Below are positions 1 to 12,207 of a stretch of 64,000 bases of DNA, in pieces. The stretch is from Corydoras sp. C115. Taxonomy: Eukaryota; Chordata; Actinopteri; Siluriformes; Callichthyidae. Position numbers and translations under genes: made by a program. Location: the NCBI GenBank assembly GCA_019802505.1, contig JAFMOC010000051.1, positions 1,704,001 through 1,768,000 of the forward strand, read 5' to 3'. How positions within the stretch are numbered: the stretch's first letter is position 1; every line of letters begins with the position of its first letter. The notes under the pieces were generated by a model, which saw only the letters and a program-made list of their open reading frames with translations, ran no database searches and was not told the DNA's origin.

Positions 1-98
1 GTATCTGCCCAGCGCCTGAGACGTTCTCCCCTGGATGGGCATGGGGAACCCCACCGCGACCCTAATAGAGGATAAAGCGGGAGATAATGAATGAATGA
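1..98 (+). mobile_element. SINE (DANA/Mermaid-like), 3' end cut by window start
   Basis: Contains the conserved 3' block CCTAATAGAGGATAAAGCGG and the GAAT tail of the family described at 11084. The 5' part lies outside the window. Confidence 0.9.
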
Positions 99-116
99 AT
101 TATATATATATATACA

Positions 117-705
117 GTTAAAAGCTTGGACACCCCCTTCTTGCTTCATTCTCTATTTCCTCCACTTATCATATAGATAGACTTTGTAGTTTACAATTAC
201 AGACTGTAGTCCATCTGTTTTCTTGTTACCATCACAGAACAGGTACAATTTTGGTGGGCGGATTTGTAGTCCTTGTAGCCATCTTTTGGGTAAGTGGAAC
301 TGAGGACATGGACATTAATTAGGATTGTGTCCTAATTAGTCCATACTGTACATACAATAGTTTCAGCCCTTGTGCTGGTTGCTTGTAGAAGTCTGCCATC
401 CAGTGGTTACAGAGAGCATTCATTTTTTCACAAATCATCTTTATGCGTTACCTTCATTAATTATCAAAAAGTCATTAATGTTTTTTTTTGTTTCAGCTTT
501 TATATGTTTATTAGCTGTTTAGTCTCAAATGAAATCTGGATTGTAAATGTAATGTTCTGGAATCGCATTTTACTGTGGAAATGACGACATTAAAGACACA
601 TTATCATTAATAATAATGTGTGAGATTTCACGGTTGAATTCAGTAACATCACAAAATGCTGTCTACACTATTTTAAAGGTTTGTGTGTAAGTGAGTTTGC
701 AGATA
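117..705. other. Unassigned upstream sequence
   Basis: AT-rich single-copy-looking DNA with no recognisable gene or repeat. Confidence 0.3.
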
Positions 706-865
706 CACCTGTGTCTCCTGGGTGTATCTGCCCAGCGCACAAAACATTTGATGTGCTGTTCTAAATTGCCCCTATATATATATACAGTGTGTGCCCTCTG
801 GTGGTGCCCTGTCCTGGGTGGAACATTTTCCCATGAATGAGCATAATGAGATGAGATGAGACGGA
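706..865 (+). mobile_element. Old, broken SINE remnants
   Basis: Isolated blocks such as GGGTGTATCTGCCCAGCGC, TAAATTGCCCC and GTGCCCTGTCCTGGGTG occur out of spacing, so these are decayed or rearranged copies. Confidence 0.6.
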
Positions 866-879
866 TTGGTTAATTGGTG

Positions 880-1076
880 GGTTAAATATGTAAACATGGG
901 CAGTGTGTTAGTGTGTATGTGTGTGTATGAGTGTGTGAGTGATGGATTGGCGTCCTGTTCTGGGTGTGTCTGCCCAGCGCCTGAAACGTTCTCCCCTGGA
1001 TGGGCATGGGGAACCCCCCCCCTCCCCATGACCCTAATATAGGATAAAGCGGAAGATAATGGATGGATGGATGGTG
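880..1076 (+). mobile_element. SINE, 5'-truncated and diverged
   Basis: From the GTGTGAGTG region through GGATGGGCATGGGGAACC to a (GGAT)n tail. The tRNA-like head is missing. Confidence 0.8.
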
Positions 1077-1171
1077 GTAAAGCAGTGTATGTGTAAAAAA
1101 AAAAAAAAAAAAAAAAGAACAAATCAAATCTGGTAACCTCAGTAATTTTGAGGTAAAGAGATCATGAGAAG

Positions 1172-1503
1172 GGCGGCGTAGTGGTTGGCATGTTCTCCTC
1201 TCAGCGCTAGGGATTCCCGGTTCAAATCCCCATCTGGGTGGAGTTTCCATGTTCGCCCCGTGTCCGCGTGGGTTTCCTCCGGGTTCTCCGGTTTCCTCCC
1301 ACAGTCCAAAAACATGGATCAAGTCAATTGAATTTTCCAAATTGCCCCCTATGTCTGTGTGAGTAAGTGTGTGCCCAGCGATAGATTGGCGCCCTGTCCT
1401 GGGTCTATCTGCCCAGCACTTGAGACGTTCTCCCTGGATGGGCATGGGGAACCCCACCACGACCCTAATAGAGGATAAAGCGGAAGATAATGAATGAATG
1501 AAC
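1172..1503 (+). mobile_element. SINE, near full length (first of three in a row)
   Basis: Head GGCGGCGTAGTGG is decayed in box A; the body and GAAT tail are intact. Confidence 0.92.
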
Positions 1504-1512
1504 TAATAAATT

Positions 1513-1859
1513 GGGCGGCACGGTGGCTTAGTGGTTTAGCATGTTCTCCTCTCAGCGCTAGGGATTCCCGGTTCGAATCCCCATCTGGGTGGAGTTTCCA
1601 TGTTCTCCCCGTGTCAGCGTGGGTTTCCTCCGGGTTCTCCGGTTTCCTCCCACAGTCCAAAAACATGGAACAAGTCAATTGAGTTCTCCAAATTGCCCCA
1701 TATAGAGTGTGTCTGTGTGAGTGAGTGTGTGCCCAGCGATGGGTTGGTGTCCTGTCCTGGGTCTATCTGCCCAGCGCCCGAGACATTCTCCCTGGATGGG
1801 CATGGGGAACCACCCCGCGACCCTAATATAGAAAGCGGAAGATAATGAATGAATGAACT
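1513..1859 (+). mobile_element. SINE, full length (second of three in a row)
   Basis: Starts GGCGGCACGGTGGCTTAG. GAACTAA occurs on both sides (about 1499 and 1854), a possible short target duplication. Confidence 0.93.
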
Positions 1860-1865
1860 AACCAC

Positions 1866-2158
1866 CGGCACGGTGGTTTAGTGGTTTAGCATGTTCTCCT
1901 CTCAGCACTAGGGATTCCCATTTCGAATCCCCGAGTTTCCATGTTCTCCCCGTGTCCGCGTGGGTTTCCTCCGGGTTGATCCAAAAACATGGATCAAGTT
2001 CTCCAAATTGCCCCCTATAGAGTGTGTGTGTGTCCAGCGATGGATTGGCGCCCTGTCCTGGGTCTATCTGCCCAGCGCCCGAGACGTTCTCCCCTGGATG
2101 GGCGACCGCGACCCTAATAGAGGACAAAGCGGGAGATAATGGATGAATGGATGAATGA
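1866..2158 (+). mobile_element. SINE with internal deletions (third in a row)
   Basis: Missing parts of the CATCTGGGTGG, TCCGGTTTCC and GCATGGGGAACC blocks. It ends at the edge of the ikzf4 CpG-rich promoter. Confidence 0.9.
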
Positions 2159-2860
2159 GCGTCGCTGATGTCCGCGTGGGGATCGTCCGCCGGTCGCCGA
2201 GAAACCGAAACGACCGGGATGGATTAGTCGAGTCTGGATCCCAGCACAGGCCCGGAAGTTGTTTGGGATTCCAGGTAAAGATCCCGGAGATGCTGCCTTC
2301 GCCCGAGAAAACAAACCGCGCCGCTGATCTCTGAAGCCTCCCCCCCGAGCCGCTCGCCAGGTAAGCGGGCCGGCTCCGTGTGCGCGGCCGGGAGCCGGGC
2401 TCGGGGCGGGTGTCGTTGTGGAGGGCGGGGTGCGGGATGCGGGCCGTTTGGGGGGAAGTTTAGGTCGCGGCTAACGCTCGCTAAGCTAAACGGCATCGGG
2501 AGAGCGCTGGCTGCCATAGCAACGCCAGCGGGCTGAGCAGAAACATCACCGCGCTCCGCTCGACATGTCCAGCCGGGCCGGGACGCGGACGGCGGCGGCG
2601 GCTGTCAGAGGCTGACCCGGTGATCGAACGTCGTCCCCGCGGTCGCTTTGTGTCAGCGCGGGCTCGTTTTTTCTGTCTTTCTCTCCGAACTGTCGCGTTT
2701 CGTTAGCGCCTTTAGCCGCGCGGGCTAGCCGCTTCGCCTCGACAAGACGCGGCCCCGTTCCAAACGCACGCCAGCCCCCTCTACCGGCGCACTAGGTAGG
2801 GAACATAGGGATGGTCTCAGCGCCCTACGTAGTGCACTCCGCGCCGAATAGAGGAGTCGT
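2150..2860 (+). promoter_or_regulatory. ikzf4: CpG-rich promoter region and putative non-coding first exon of ikzf4
   Basis: After the AT-rich SINE cluster the sequence becomes GC- and CpG-rich for about 700 bp. A good splice donor (CGCCAG|GTAAGC) ends a candidate untranslated exon at 2360. Its partner acceptor would be at 5071-5072, leaving 15 nt of 5'UTR before the ATG at 5088. No TATA box is evident, as expected for a CpG-island promoter. The transcription start was not located. Confidence 0.6.
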
Positions 2861-3277
2861 TTGGAGTTCCGCCGGGATGTGAGTATCGATGCGCCTCAGA
2901 CGTGACACATGTCACCGCCGTTAGAGAATAGCGCTTCTTATATTCTGTATATATATATTTTTTTAAAGTTGTCCGGGAGACTTTTTGTAACGTGTAAAGG
3001 TTTAAGATGGTGCCGCATATCGCTTCGGTTTGTCTGTCAGCGCGTGTCTTCGCGCGTTCTTAGTGTTCTGTGCTTTTTCGTGTCATTTTGTGTTTGGCCC
3101 TAAATTAAAGTTCACTTTCGGCTCGCGCGTGCAGGACCTGAGTGATTTTAATTAAAAACTTGTACGTTTTCTATAATGTTGTTGTATAATAATGCCGGCG
3201 TGCTCAGTTTGTTTAGAATCGATAACAGTAATGAGTGCAGGGCACGCCTTTCACAACAACATGAGAACAGTGCAAGC

Positions 3278-3282
<5 letters not shown>
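2861..3282 (+). other. ikzf4 intron 1, proximal part
   Basis: Unique sequence that loses CpG content away from the promoter. A polypyrimidine/AT patch lies at 2940-2965. No exon recognised. Confidence 0.3.

Positions 3283-3341
<59 letters not shown>
3283..3341. repeat. (AT)n microsatellite
   Basis: Perfect AT run joined directly to the tail of a short SINE. Confidence 0.95.
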
Positions 3342-3345
<4 letters not shown>

Positions 3346-3469
3346 TTTATTATCTCCCGCTTTATCCTCTATTAGGGTCGCGGTGGGGTTCCCCATGCCC
3401 ATCCAGGGGAGAATGTCTCGGGCGCTGGGCAGATACACCCAGGACAGGGCGCCAATCCATCGCTGGGCA
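3342..3469 (-). mobile_element. SINE short form (5' breakpoint at TGCCCAGCGATGG)
   Basis: Minus-oriented 3' portion only, ending exactly at CCATCGCTGGGCA, the same breakpoint as copies at 25143 and 63408. Flanking AT repeats hide any target duplication. Confidence 0.9.
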
Positions 3470-3487
3470 TATATATACTGTACATAT

Positions 3488-3817
3488 GGTGGCTTAGTGG
3501 TCAGCACGTCCGCCTCTCAGCGCTAGGGATTCCCGGTTCGAATCCCCATCTGGGTGGAGTTTCCATGTTCTCCCCGTGTCTGCGTGGGTTTCCTCCGGGT
3601 TCTCCGGTTTCCTCCCACAGTCCAAAAAACATGGATCAAGTCAATTGAATTCTCCAAATTGCCCCATATAGAGTGTGTCTGTGTGAGCGAGTGTGTGGTC
3701 AGCGATGGATTGGCGCCCTGTCCTGGGTGTATCTGCCCAGCGCCCGAGACGCTCTCCCCTGGATGGGCATGGGGAACCCCACCCCAATAGAGGATAAAGC
3801 AGGAGATAATGAATGAA
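3488..3817 (+). mobile_element. SINE, nearly full length
   Basis: Begins at GGTGGCTTAGTGG (first bases lost). Both box A and box B are intact. It ends in GAAT repeats that merge into an AT microsatellite. Confidence 0.93.

Positions 3818-3871
<54 letters not shown>
3818..3871. repeat. (AT)n microsatellite
   Basis: AT run directly after the tail of the SINE at 3488-3817. Together with the 3283 run it brackets the two SINEs, suggesting insertion into or expansion from one AT tract. Confidence 0.95.
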
Positions 3872-3872
<1 letters not shown>

Positions 3873-3874
<2 letters not shown>

Positions 3875-4475
3875 CAATGATAATATTATCTCTGGTCTTC
3901 CCTCATAAACAGTACATTGTATTTAATCGTATTTGCTAACAGAACGAATCAGAAAGGCAGGAAGGAGCCTCTGCTCTTTAATGTGCCCCTGTGTTCACCC
4001 GCTCTTCCAGGAATTGGGTTAATTAGGGTTTTAGAAGTTAGGAACATCTGAAGTAATGTGCCCCAGAGGCGTGTAATCTCACGGCCTAATGACAAGTTTA
4101 CTTCACTGCCCTATAATGAACTATTGCTGTATGGAGGGCGCATCCTGGCTGAGTGCCCAGTGTTTTAAAGGTAGATTACGGTTGCACCACGATAATTTAA
4201 TCTACATTTCCTTAAATGATACTGATCTCGGAGAACCGATCGATTCTAATCACATAAGCCGACTTCCATGTTTCAGCTTTTAAGTAATATGTAGTAGCAC
4301 CCCGTCTCTGAAGACATTTATGTTGTATGTTCCTGTAAAGGTTATACATTTAAGGTGGTTGTTGCTTCCAGTTGCTATCTGTGACTTACAACACTGTAAT
4401 CTTAATAGCACTATGGACAGTTGAGTTGGATTTCTTGAGTTCTTGGTCCAGTTCAGCCAACACCTTTTTTTTTTT
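3873..4475 (+). other. ikzf4 intron 1, middle part
   Basis: No recognisable exon, repeat or motif beyond ordinary AT-rich intron sequence. Confidence 0.3.
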
Positions 4476-4476
4476 T

Positions 4477-4680
4477 AGCTCAGTGTTTAAGGTGTTGGGC
4501 TATCAATCTGAAGGTTGGGGGTTCAAATCCCAGGTCCACTGAAGTTACCAGTGTGGGTCCTTGAGCAAGACCCTTAACCCTTATTGCTGCAGGGATGTTG
4601 TGATGAACCCGGTGCTCACCTTGTAAGTCGCTTTGGATAAAAGCGTCCAATAAATGACCAAATGTAATGTAAACGTAATA
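4477..4680 (+). mobile_element. Second tRNA-derived SINE family
   Basis: Head TAGCTCAGTGTTTAAGG (box A) and GGTTCAAATCC (box B), a CCTTGAGCAAGACCCTTAAC body and a CTTTGGATAAAAGCGTC tail followed by AAATGTAATG. The same element occurs inverted at 50430, with fragments at 45707, 48880 and 49525. Confidence 0.85.
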
Positions 4681-4689
4681 ATTCATAAC

Positions 4690-5072
4690 ACCAATCTATC
4701 ACTGATTCCTTCATAAGGATATAAAACAATCTGCTTGTACACACCATTCAATTTACCCTTGCAGCTCTCTGATAGGTTAAACATTAAGGGGCGGGCCTGT
4801 ATTAATACCCTGATCAAGAATTTGCTCAAGGCAGTGACACCAGGCTTTTATTAAGATTCAGCTTTGTTTTATAAAGTAGAATTAATAGAATCTCCTGCTT
4901 TTGGAATAATTGAATATAATCACGTAAAGTTATTTTATTCTCATTGTTGCTTCGCCAAAAGAGTTTTTATAGGGTTGTGTTTCTTTATTCTGTTAATTTT
5001 ATTTCAGAATGGGAAATTTGCATAGAGATTGTCAAATAAGTTTAACTTAAGAAACCATCATTTCTTTTCCAG
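4690..5072 (+). other. ikzf4 intron 1, distal part
   Basis: AT-rich unique sequence. A T-rich tract at 5058-5070 precedes the acceptor AG at 5071-5072. Confidence 0.4.
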
Positions 5073-5087
5073 GCAGCTGGTGTGAGA

Positions 5088-8000
5088 ATGAATGCTGACG
5101 ATTGCAATGGCCGTTCTTATATGTCAGGTATCAGAGGTTTCCTGTTAATTTTATTAACTGTAAACCCTTTCAGTTGTTCCATCAGGTTATTGTGGTTCGC
5201 TGTTTGCAGGCAGTGGAGATTCTTCAACAGAGCGGGAGTTTTTTGCCGGTATAAGAGGACCTACAGTAAGCACTCCTAACAGTCAGCACTCTTCTCCCAG
5301 CCGCTCAGTCAGTGGTCAGTCTCCTAAGTCTAATCCTCTGTAATCAGATCTAAAATGTAATAAACATAAAATAAAATGTAAAAAATGCATGGTCATTTTT
5401 AAGAGAGCCGACAAATTGCTTATATTAATTAAATATAATGGCTTAATCTAGCATAATGTCTGTAAAACTGGTATTTGCATAAGAACCATGCGCTGTATGC
5501 TCCTTTTTTCTTCATTTAGCAAATTCGATCAAAGTGGAGCTTTACAGTGATGAGGAAGCAGGTACCGGTCCACTTGCAGACAGAAAAGGGGAGCTGGATG
5601 AAGGCTGGAAGGAAGATAAGGGGGAAATTGCAGAGGAGGTGGGAGGAGAGGTTGGTGGAGGTATGCTTGGTCAGGGCGGGAGCGGTTCACCCGGGCCCAT
5701 CCGCCTTCCCAACGGAAAACTGAAGTGTGATATATGTGGGATGATCTGCATCGGCCCTAATGTCCTGATGGTACACAAACGCAGTCATACGGGTGAGTGT
5801 GAAGTCATATTGTCAACTTTATTGTTCATTACTGTGAATTAAAGTAATATCTGTAATTAATGTCTTTATTAAAGTAAAAATACAAATTATTTAAGAGATT
5901 GTAAATCTGGATCGTTTAAAAATTTGCCAAATTCATTAGAATAGAGACCCAGGAGAACCCCCCCAAAACTTATTTAAAGATGCCCCGGTGCTCCTGGCAG
6001 AACATGCTGTTTACCAAAAATGGAGCTTTTTATTAAAGCCTCATTTAATTTACAAATGACTGTTTTTGGTTATGACTACAGTTGATTCGTTCTTGTTTGT
6101 ATTTATTAATGTTATGTGGCTTAGTGGTTAGCACGTTCGCCTCTCAGCGCTAGGGATTCCCGGTTCGAATCCCAATCTGGGTGGAGTTTCCATGTTCTCC
6201 CCGTGTCCGTGTGGGTTTCCTCCGGGTTCTCCGGTTTCTTCCCACAGTCCGAAAAAACATGGATCAAGTCAAGTGAGTTCTCCAAATTGCCCCATATAGA
6301 GTGTCTTTGTGAGTGAGTGTGTGCCAGGCGATAGGTTGGCGTCCTGTCCTGGGTGTATCTGCCCAGCGCCCGAAACGTTCTCCCCTGGATGGGCATGGGG
6401 AACCCCCCCCCCCCTAATAGAGGATAAAGCGGAAGATAATGAATGAATAATGAATGAAAGGATGTGATGGACCTGAACATTAGAAACCTGAGAGAAGGAG
6501 ATTAGGAAAGTATGCGGAGACACAGGTGGCGTACAGAGTTTAGTTGTAGAACAACAAAGTGCATCCATATGGTAAGTGGAACGGATTAAATGTAAATGAA
6601 AGTATTAACATGTAGGTGCATCTAATAAAGTGGCTGATGAGTGTTTGCCATTTAATACAAAGGTAAACAAACCTTTACACTTCATGTCGGGTTATTAGAT
6701 GGCTGTTAATTAGAAGAGGGTCTTAATGCGCTTTTGCACCGCGACCCTAATAGAGGATAAAGCGGAAGATAATGGATGGATGAATGTTAACGACCTTTGT
6801 CCCTGTGTTTCTGAAAGGTGAGCGTCCGTTCCAGTGTAACCAGTGTGGGGCGTCCTTCACACAAAAGGGAAACCTGCTGCGCCACATCAAGCTCCACTCT
6901 GGTGAAAAACCCTTCAAATGCCCATTTTGTAACTATGCCTGTCGTCGCCGTGATGCACTCACAGGACACCTCCGTACACATTCTGGTACGTAAAATTACA
7001 AAACATGGACAAAAATACTGAATAGCAAAAATAATCTTTTGTTTTATGTAGCAGTAACTAGCAATTATAGAGTGTAGATGGTGATCATTAATTTAATAAT
7101 GAGTAATTAGAATTTTCGGTTGAATGTAGAACCAAGGAGGGGAACCTAATAAAGTGGCTGTGAGGGTGTATCATTGATTTTAAGGTTGATTTGTGTCGAG
7201 GCTCCTTATTCCTCAGCGACGTGCAGGTCGCAGAGTCTCTGCTTTATATGAGCTGTAATTGAGATTTACCTTCAGGCTCGAAATGACCTTAAAGCGTGTT
7301 CTAGTCATGACATTTAAAATATTATGAAAACAGGAAATCCTGCCGTGCGTTCAAATCGATGTTGCAAATTCACCTGATGTTATGCGAAGCATCTCAGGAC
7401 CCAAGGTTCGAAGAAATGACTTGATGAGAGGTACGGCGTTCCCCGAAATGACGCAGAACTCCCTCCCGCCGGATTCTGCGGTTTTTAGATTTTTACCCCT
7501 TTCAGACGTCATTGATGAGAAATATTCTGAAACGTTTATATACTTTGGAAATATAGATTTTGTCTATTCAGCTAATTACACTTTTTTTCCCCTTAATTCT
7601 CAAACTAATTGGAATTTGAAAACCCTGTTGGCCTTTTTGTTAAATAACGTTTTTTTTTATGCGTCATCGTGAAGGTGGGATTGTGTGGCTCATCATCATG
7701 ACATGATCAGTTTTTGTGCTTAATTAAAATGATAATTTATTCACATTGGGCGGCTTAGTGGTCAGCACGTTCGCCTCTCAGCGCTAGGGATTCCCGGTTC
7801 GACTCCCCATCTGGGTGGAGTTTCCATGTTCTCCCCGTGTCCGCGTGGGTTTCCTCCGGGTTCTCCGCTTTCCTCCCACAGTCCAAAAACATGGATCAAG
7901 TCAATTGAATTCTCAAAATTGCCCCATATAGAGTGTGTGTGTGTGAGTGAGTGTGTGCCCAGCGATGGATTGGCGCCCTGTCCTGGGTCTATCTGCCCAG

Positions 8001-11000
8001 CGCCCGAGACGTTCTCCCCTGGATGGGCATGGGGAACCCCCCCTCGACCCTCATAGAGGATAAAGCGGGAGATAATGAATAAATGAATGAATGAATTTAT
8101 TCATATTATTAAACAGGAACATCCTCATCCTGTGTCAGTTGTATATGATTTCATCTTACATTTTTAAATGTTGCGGCACGGTGGCTTAGTGGTTTAGCAT
8201 GTTCTCCTCTCGGCACTAGGGATTCCCGGTTCGAATCCCCATCTGGGTGGAGTTTCCATGTTCTCCCCGTGTCCGCGTGGGTTTCCTCCAGGTTCTCCGG
8301 TTTCCTCCCACAGTCCAAAAACATGGATCAAGTCAATTGAGTTCTCCAAATTGCCCCCCATAGTGTGTGTCTGTGTGAGTGAGTGTGTGCCCAGCGATAG
8401 ATTGGCGCCCTGTCCTGGGTCTATCTGCCCAGCGCCCGAGACGTTCTCCCCTGGATGGGTATGGGGAACCCCACCGCGATCCTAATAGAGGATAAAGCGG
8501 AAGATAATGAATAATGAATGAAAGGATGTGATGGACCTGAACATTAGAAACCTGAGAGAAGGAGATTAGGAAAGTATGCGGAGACACAGGTGGCGTACGG
8601 TGTTTAGTTGTAGAACAACAAAGTGCATCCATATGGTAAGTGGAACGGATTAAATGTAAATGAAAGTAATAACATGTAGGTGCATCTAATAAAGTGGCTG
8701 ATGAGTGTTTGCCATTTAATACAAAGGTAAACAAACCTTTACACTTCATGCAGGGTTATTAGAAGGCTGTTTATTAGAAGAGGGTCTTAATGCGCCTTTG
8801 CCCGAATGTAATGAACCAAAAAAACATGTGTTCTATACAGTCTCCTCTCCAACTGTGGGAAAGCCCTATAAATGCAGTTACTGTGGTCGCAGCTACAAAC
8901 AGCAGAGCACACTGGAGGAGCACCGGGAGCGCTGCCACAGCTACCTCCAGAGTCTGGATCATCAGCCTGCCCACAGCACCCAATCTGCACAGGGTAATCC
9001 ATCTAAACCCAAACCCCTTAATGCCGACGTGCTGGATGTTTACATCCATCCGGTATGTTGTACAGGTGAGGACGCTCGTAACATGGACATGATGGTCGAC
9101 CCGCTCATACAGCCTTCCTCAGAAAAACTGACGTTTATCGAACGGATGGCGAACAGCATCACTAAACGGAAACGCTCCACACCTCAGAAGTTCTTGGGTA
9201 GGTTCTTCTCGTGGTTAACCTGAGAGTTTAAATCGGACAGGTGTGACCACAATAACAGGATGGTGTGCTATAATTAAAGTATGTATTCATTATGCTCATT
9301 CATCGTCATTATGCGTGTTTGATGATTTAATATACATGTAATTACACTGTTTAAAAATAAAGTTTAGACTAAAATACAGGGAAATCATGGGTTTGAGAAT
9401 TTTAAAGGGGTTGTTATTAGGGGTGTCTTCAACTACGGATTTTCATGGTCGAATCTGATTCGTCAGATTTTCCCTATTGTCGACTGATAGTCGAATAAGT
9501 TAAAATGTCACCACAAGATGGCGATATAAGCGTGGTTTTTAAAAAAAAGATTAAAAAAAAATATTTTACTTGTTTTTCTAGAGCACCGTAAATGGGATCC
9601 CCGTTCTGGACTTTTTTCCACTTCAAAGGAAAAACCTAAAACACTCAGATCAATGAGTTTTAGGATGATTTTATTTGACAAAAGGCTATATATATAACGA
9701 AAACAAAGACATTTCATGTAAAAACTAATGCTTAGCAGCAGCCATGGGCGCCCCCATGTGGTCAAAATGGTACATTCGACTATGAGGTTCATAGTCGACT
9801 ACGGTTCTCTAAATCGAATCTTCGAATCAGCTCACCCCTAGTTGTTATAATATAAGAAATCAGTTAGTAGTTTCTATGGCTACAGCGTTGTAATCTATAC
9901 ATAAACATATGTGGACTAATGTTTAGAAGCCTTTATTTTTTTTTAGATATTTTATTTTATATTTTCAACAAGCATAAGAACAGTGTTTCAAAACCCAAGC
10001 CCCAAGCCGCATCCAGATACATACAAAGTAACAAAGAAAGAAAAAGAAAAAAAATAAATAATAATAATACCATAAATTATAAGAAAAACAAGTACACTGA
10101 TTTCAAATACAACTTAAACAAATAAAAATAGTTCATCAAAACAAAAACACAAATCCACATTATTGTCCTTTGACATAATCCAATATAGGTTTCCAGGTTC
10201 GGTTGGTAGAGTTTTGTGCACCCTGACCGCGACTACATGAAAGCTCCATTGACACAAAATTGAGCATCTCAGACAACCAGTGTTTGAATGAAGGAGCATG
10301 GGGCAATTTCCAATAAAGAAGAATTATTTTTTTTGCCACAACCATACCGGCCATTACTACTTGCTGAATGGAATATGGGAGGTGGCCACTGCTGTAGAAT
10401 ATCCACAAATTACTGTAACAGGGTCGAATTGTATTTTAAGAGCTTTTGAGAGCCAATTAAATATGTCTGACCAAAATTCTTGAATAATAGGGCAAAATAA
10501 AAATGTGTGTGCCAGAGAACCATCCTCAATATTACATCTCTCACAAAGTGGAGATACCGAATCATAAATCTTATGTAATTTTACCTTTGAATAATGGAGT
10601 CTATGTACAGTATTACCTTAAATTGAATTCATTTATATCGGGAGCTGGTTGAACAGCGTGAAGTCCTTTTGAGGCTTTCCTCCCAAACTTCATCCGATAT
10701 CTGACTATCAATATCACTGGCCCAGGCCTCTCTGTATCGAGTGGAGTCAGGGGTCAAAGAGAAAACTCAAATAAATCTTGAGACCAATTTTCTGGACAAG
10801 GGATCCACACAGAAAAACTTAAATAGTGGGCGGTCATTTGTTTAGAGGCCTTTATGACCTCCAGTATAACTTTAATGTTGGGGCAGTCATAACAGTTTGC
10901 ACTTTTCTGTAAAGGTTTCTATCAAATATTTGTCCATGCGTCCAAACGAGCGTCTGTGAAGCCGTACACAGATGTGGGTGGGACATGACTCACAATCTGG

Positions 11001-12146
11001 GTTCCAGTTTATCCCAAAGGTGTTTGATCGTGTCCAAATAATTTAATCTATATATTATAATATATTTACTCTGTATTGCAGCCGGGCGGCACGGTGGCTT
11101 AGTGGTCAGCACGTTCTCCTCTCAGCGCTAGGGATTCCCGGTTCGAATCCCATCTGGGTGGAGTTTCCATGTTCTCCCCGTGTCTGCGTGGGTTTCCTCC
11201 GGGTTCTCCGGTTTCCTCCCACAGTCCAAAAACATGGTTCAAGTCAATTGAATTCTCAAAAATTGACCCATATAGAGTGTGTTTGTGTGAGTGTGTGTGT
11301 GCCCAGCGATGGATTGGCGCCCTGTCCTGGGTCTATCTGCCCAGCGCCCAAGACGTTCTCCCCTGGATGGGCATGGGGAACCCCACCGCGACCCTAATAG
11401 AGGATAAAGCGGGAGATAATGATGAATGAATGTATTGCAGCCTGGCAAAACGTAGTGCAGCCAGAAGGGGGCAGTAATGAACCAAAATGATAAAATGGGT
11501 GTGGTACTGGACAATATGTCTGCTGGGATTTAGTGATTTACTTCTTATAAAAGCCCGTTGCTGTGTATAACTCAATACCATGTCTCAACCTTTTGCTACA
11601 AACACATTTTTAATTCTGTAAAATTAGTTTTCCGATGATTTTTTTTTGTGTGTTTTAGTGAGTAATCGGGTATGTAGTACGATATTTTATTCATTCATTC
11701 ATTCATTATCTCCCGCTTTTATCCTCTATTAGGGTCGCGGTGGGGTTCCCCGTGCCCATCCAGGGGAGAACGTCTCAGGCGCTGGGCAGACCCAGGACAG
11801 GGCGCCAATCCATCGCTGGACACACACTCACTCACACAGACACACTCTATATGGGGCAATTTTTTTTTTGAGAATTTAATTGACTCGATCCATGTTTTTG
11901 GACTGTGGGAGGAAACCGGAGAACCCGGAGGAAACCCACGCAGACATGCGTTCGAATCTCCACCCAGATGGGGATTCGAACCGGGAATCCCTGGAGCTGA
12001 GAGGAGAACATGCTAAACCACTAAGCCACCGTGCCGCCACGATATTTTACATTCTTTTTAAAAATGTATGTGAAATTTTAGTTATGAATGTGTTTACAGA
12101 AATTCTGTTAAATGGTGATGGTGCTATGTGTTTGTTAGTGTATCTA

Positions 12147-12207
<61 letters not shown>

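Noticed and set aside
7741..7815. tRNA-like sequences with perfect A and B boxes (here and in every SINE head)
   Set aside because: They lack an acceptor stem and cloverleaf and belong to SINE heads, so they are not tRNA genes.
8333..8749. 138-codon minus-strand frame
   Set aside because: It runs through a SINE and the 293-bp intronic duplicate; a partial version occurs at the other duplicate, which confirms a repeat origin.
11880..12207. N-terminal extension of the last ikzf4 exon frame
   Set aside because: The extension is an inverted SINE, intron sequence and the TG repeat. The acceptor at 12206-12207 and the match to Eos (GEKHMRLN) start the real exon at 12208.
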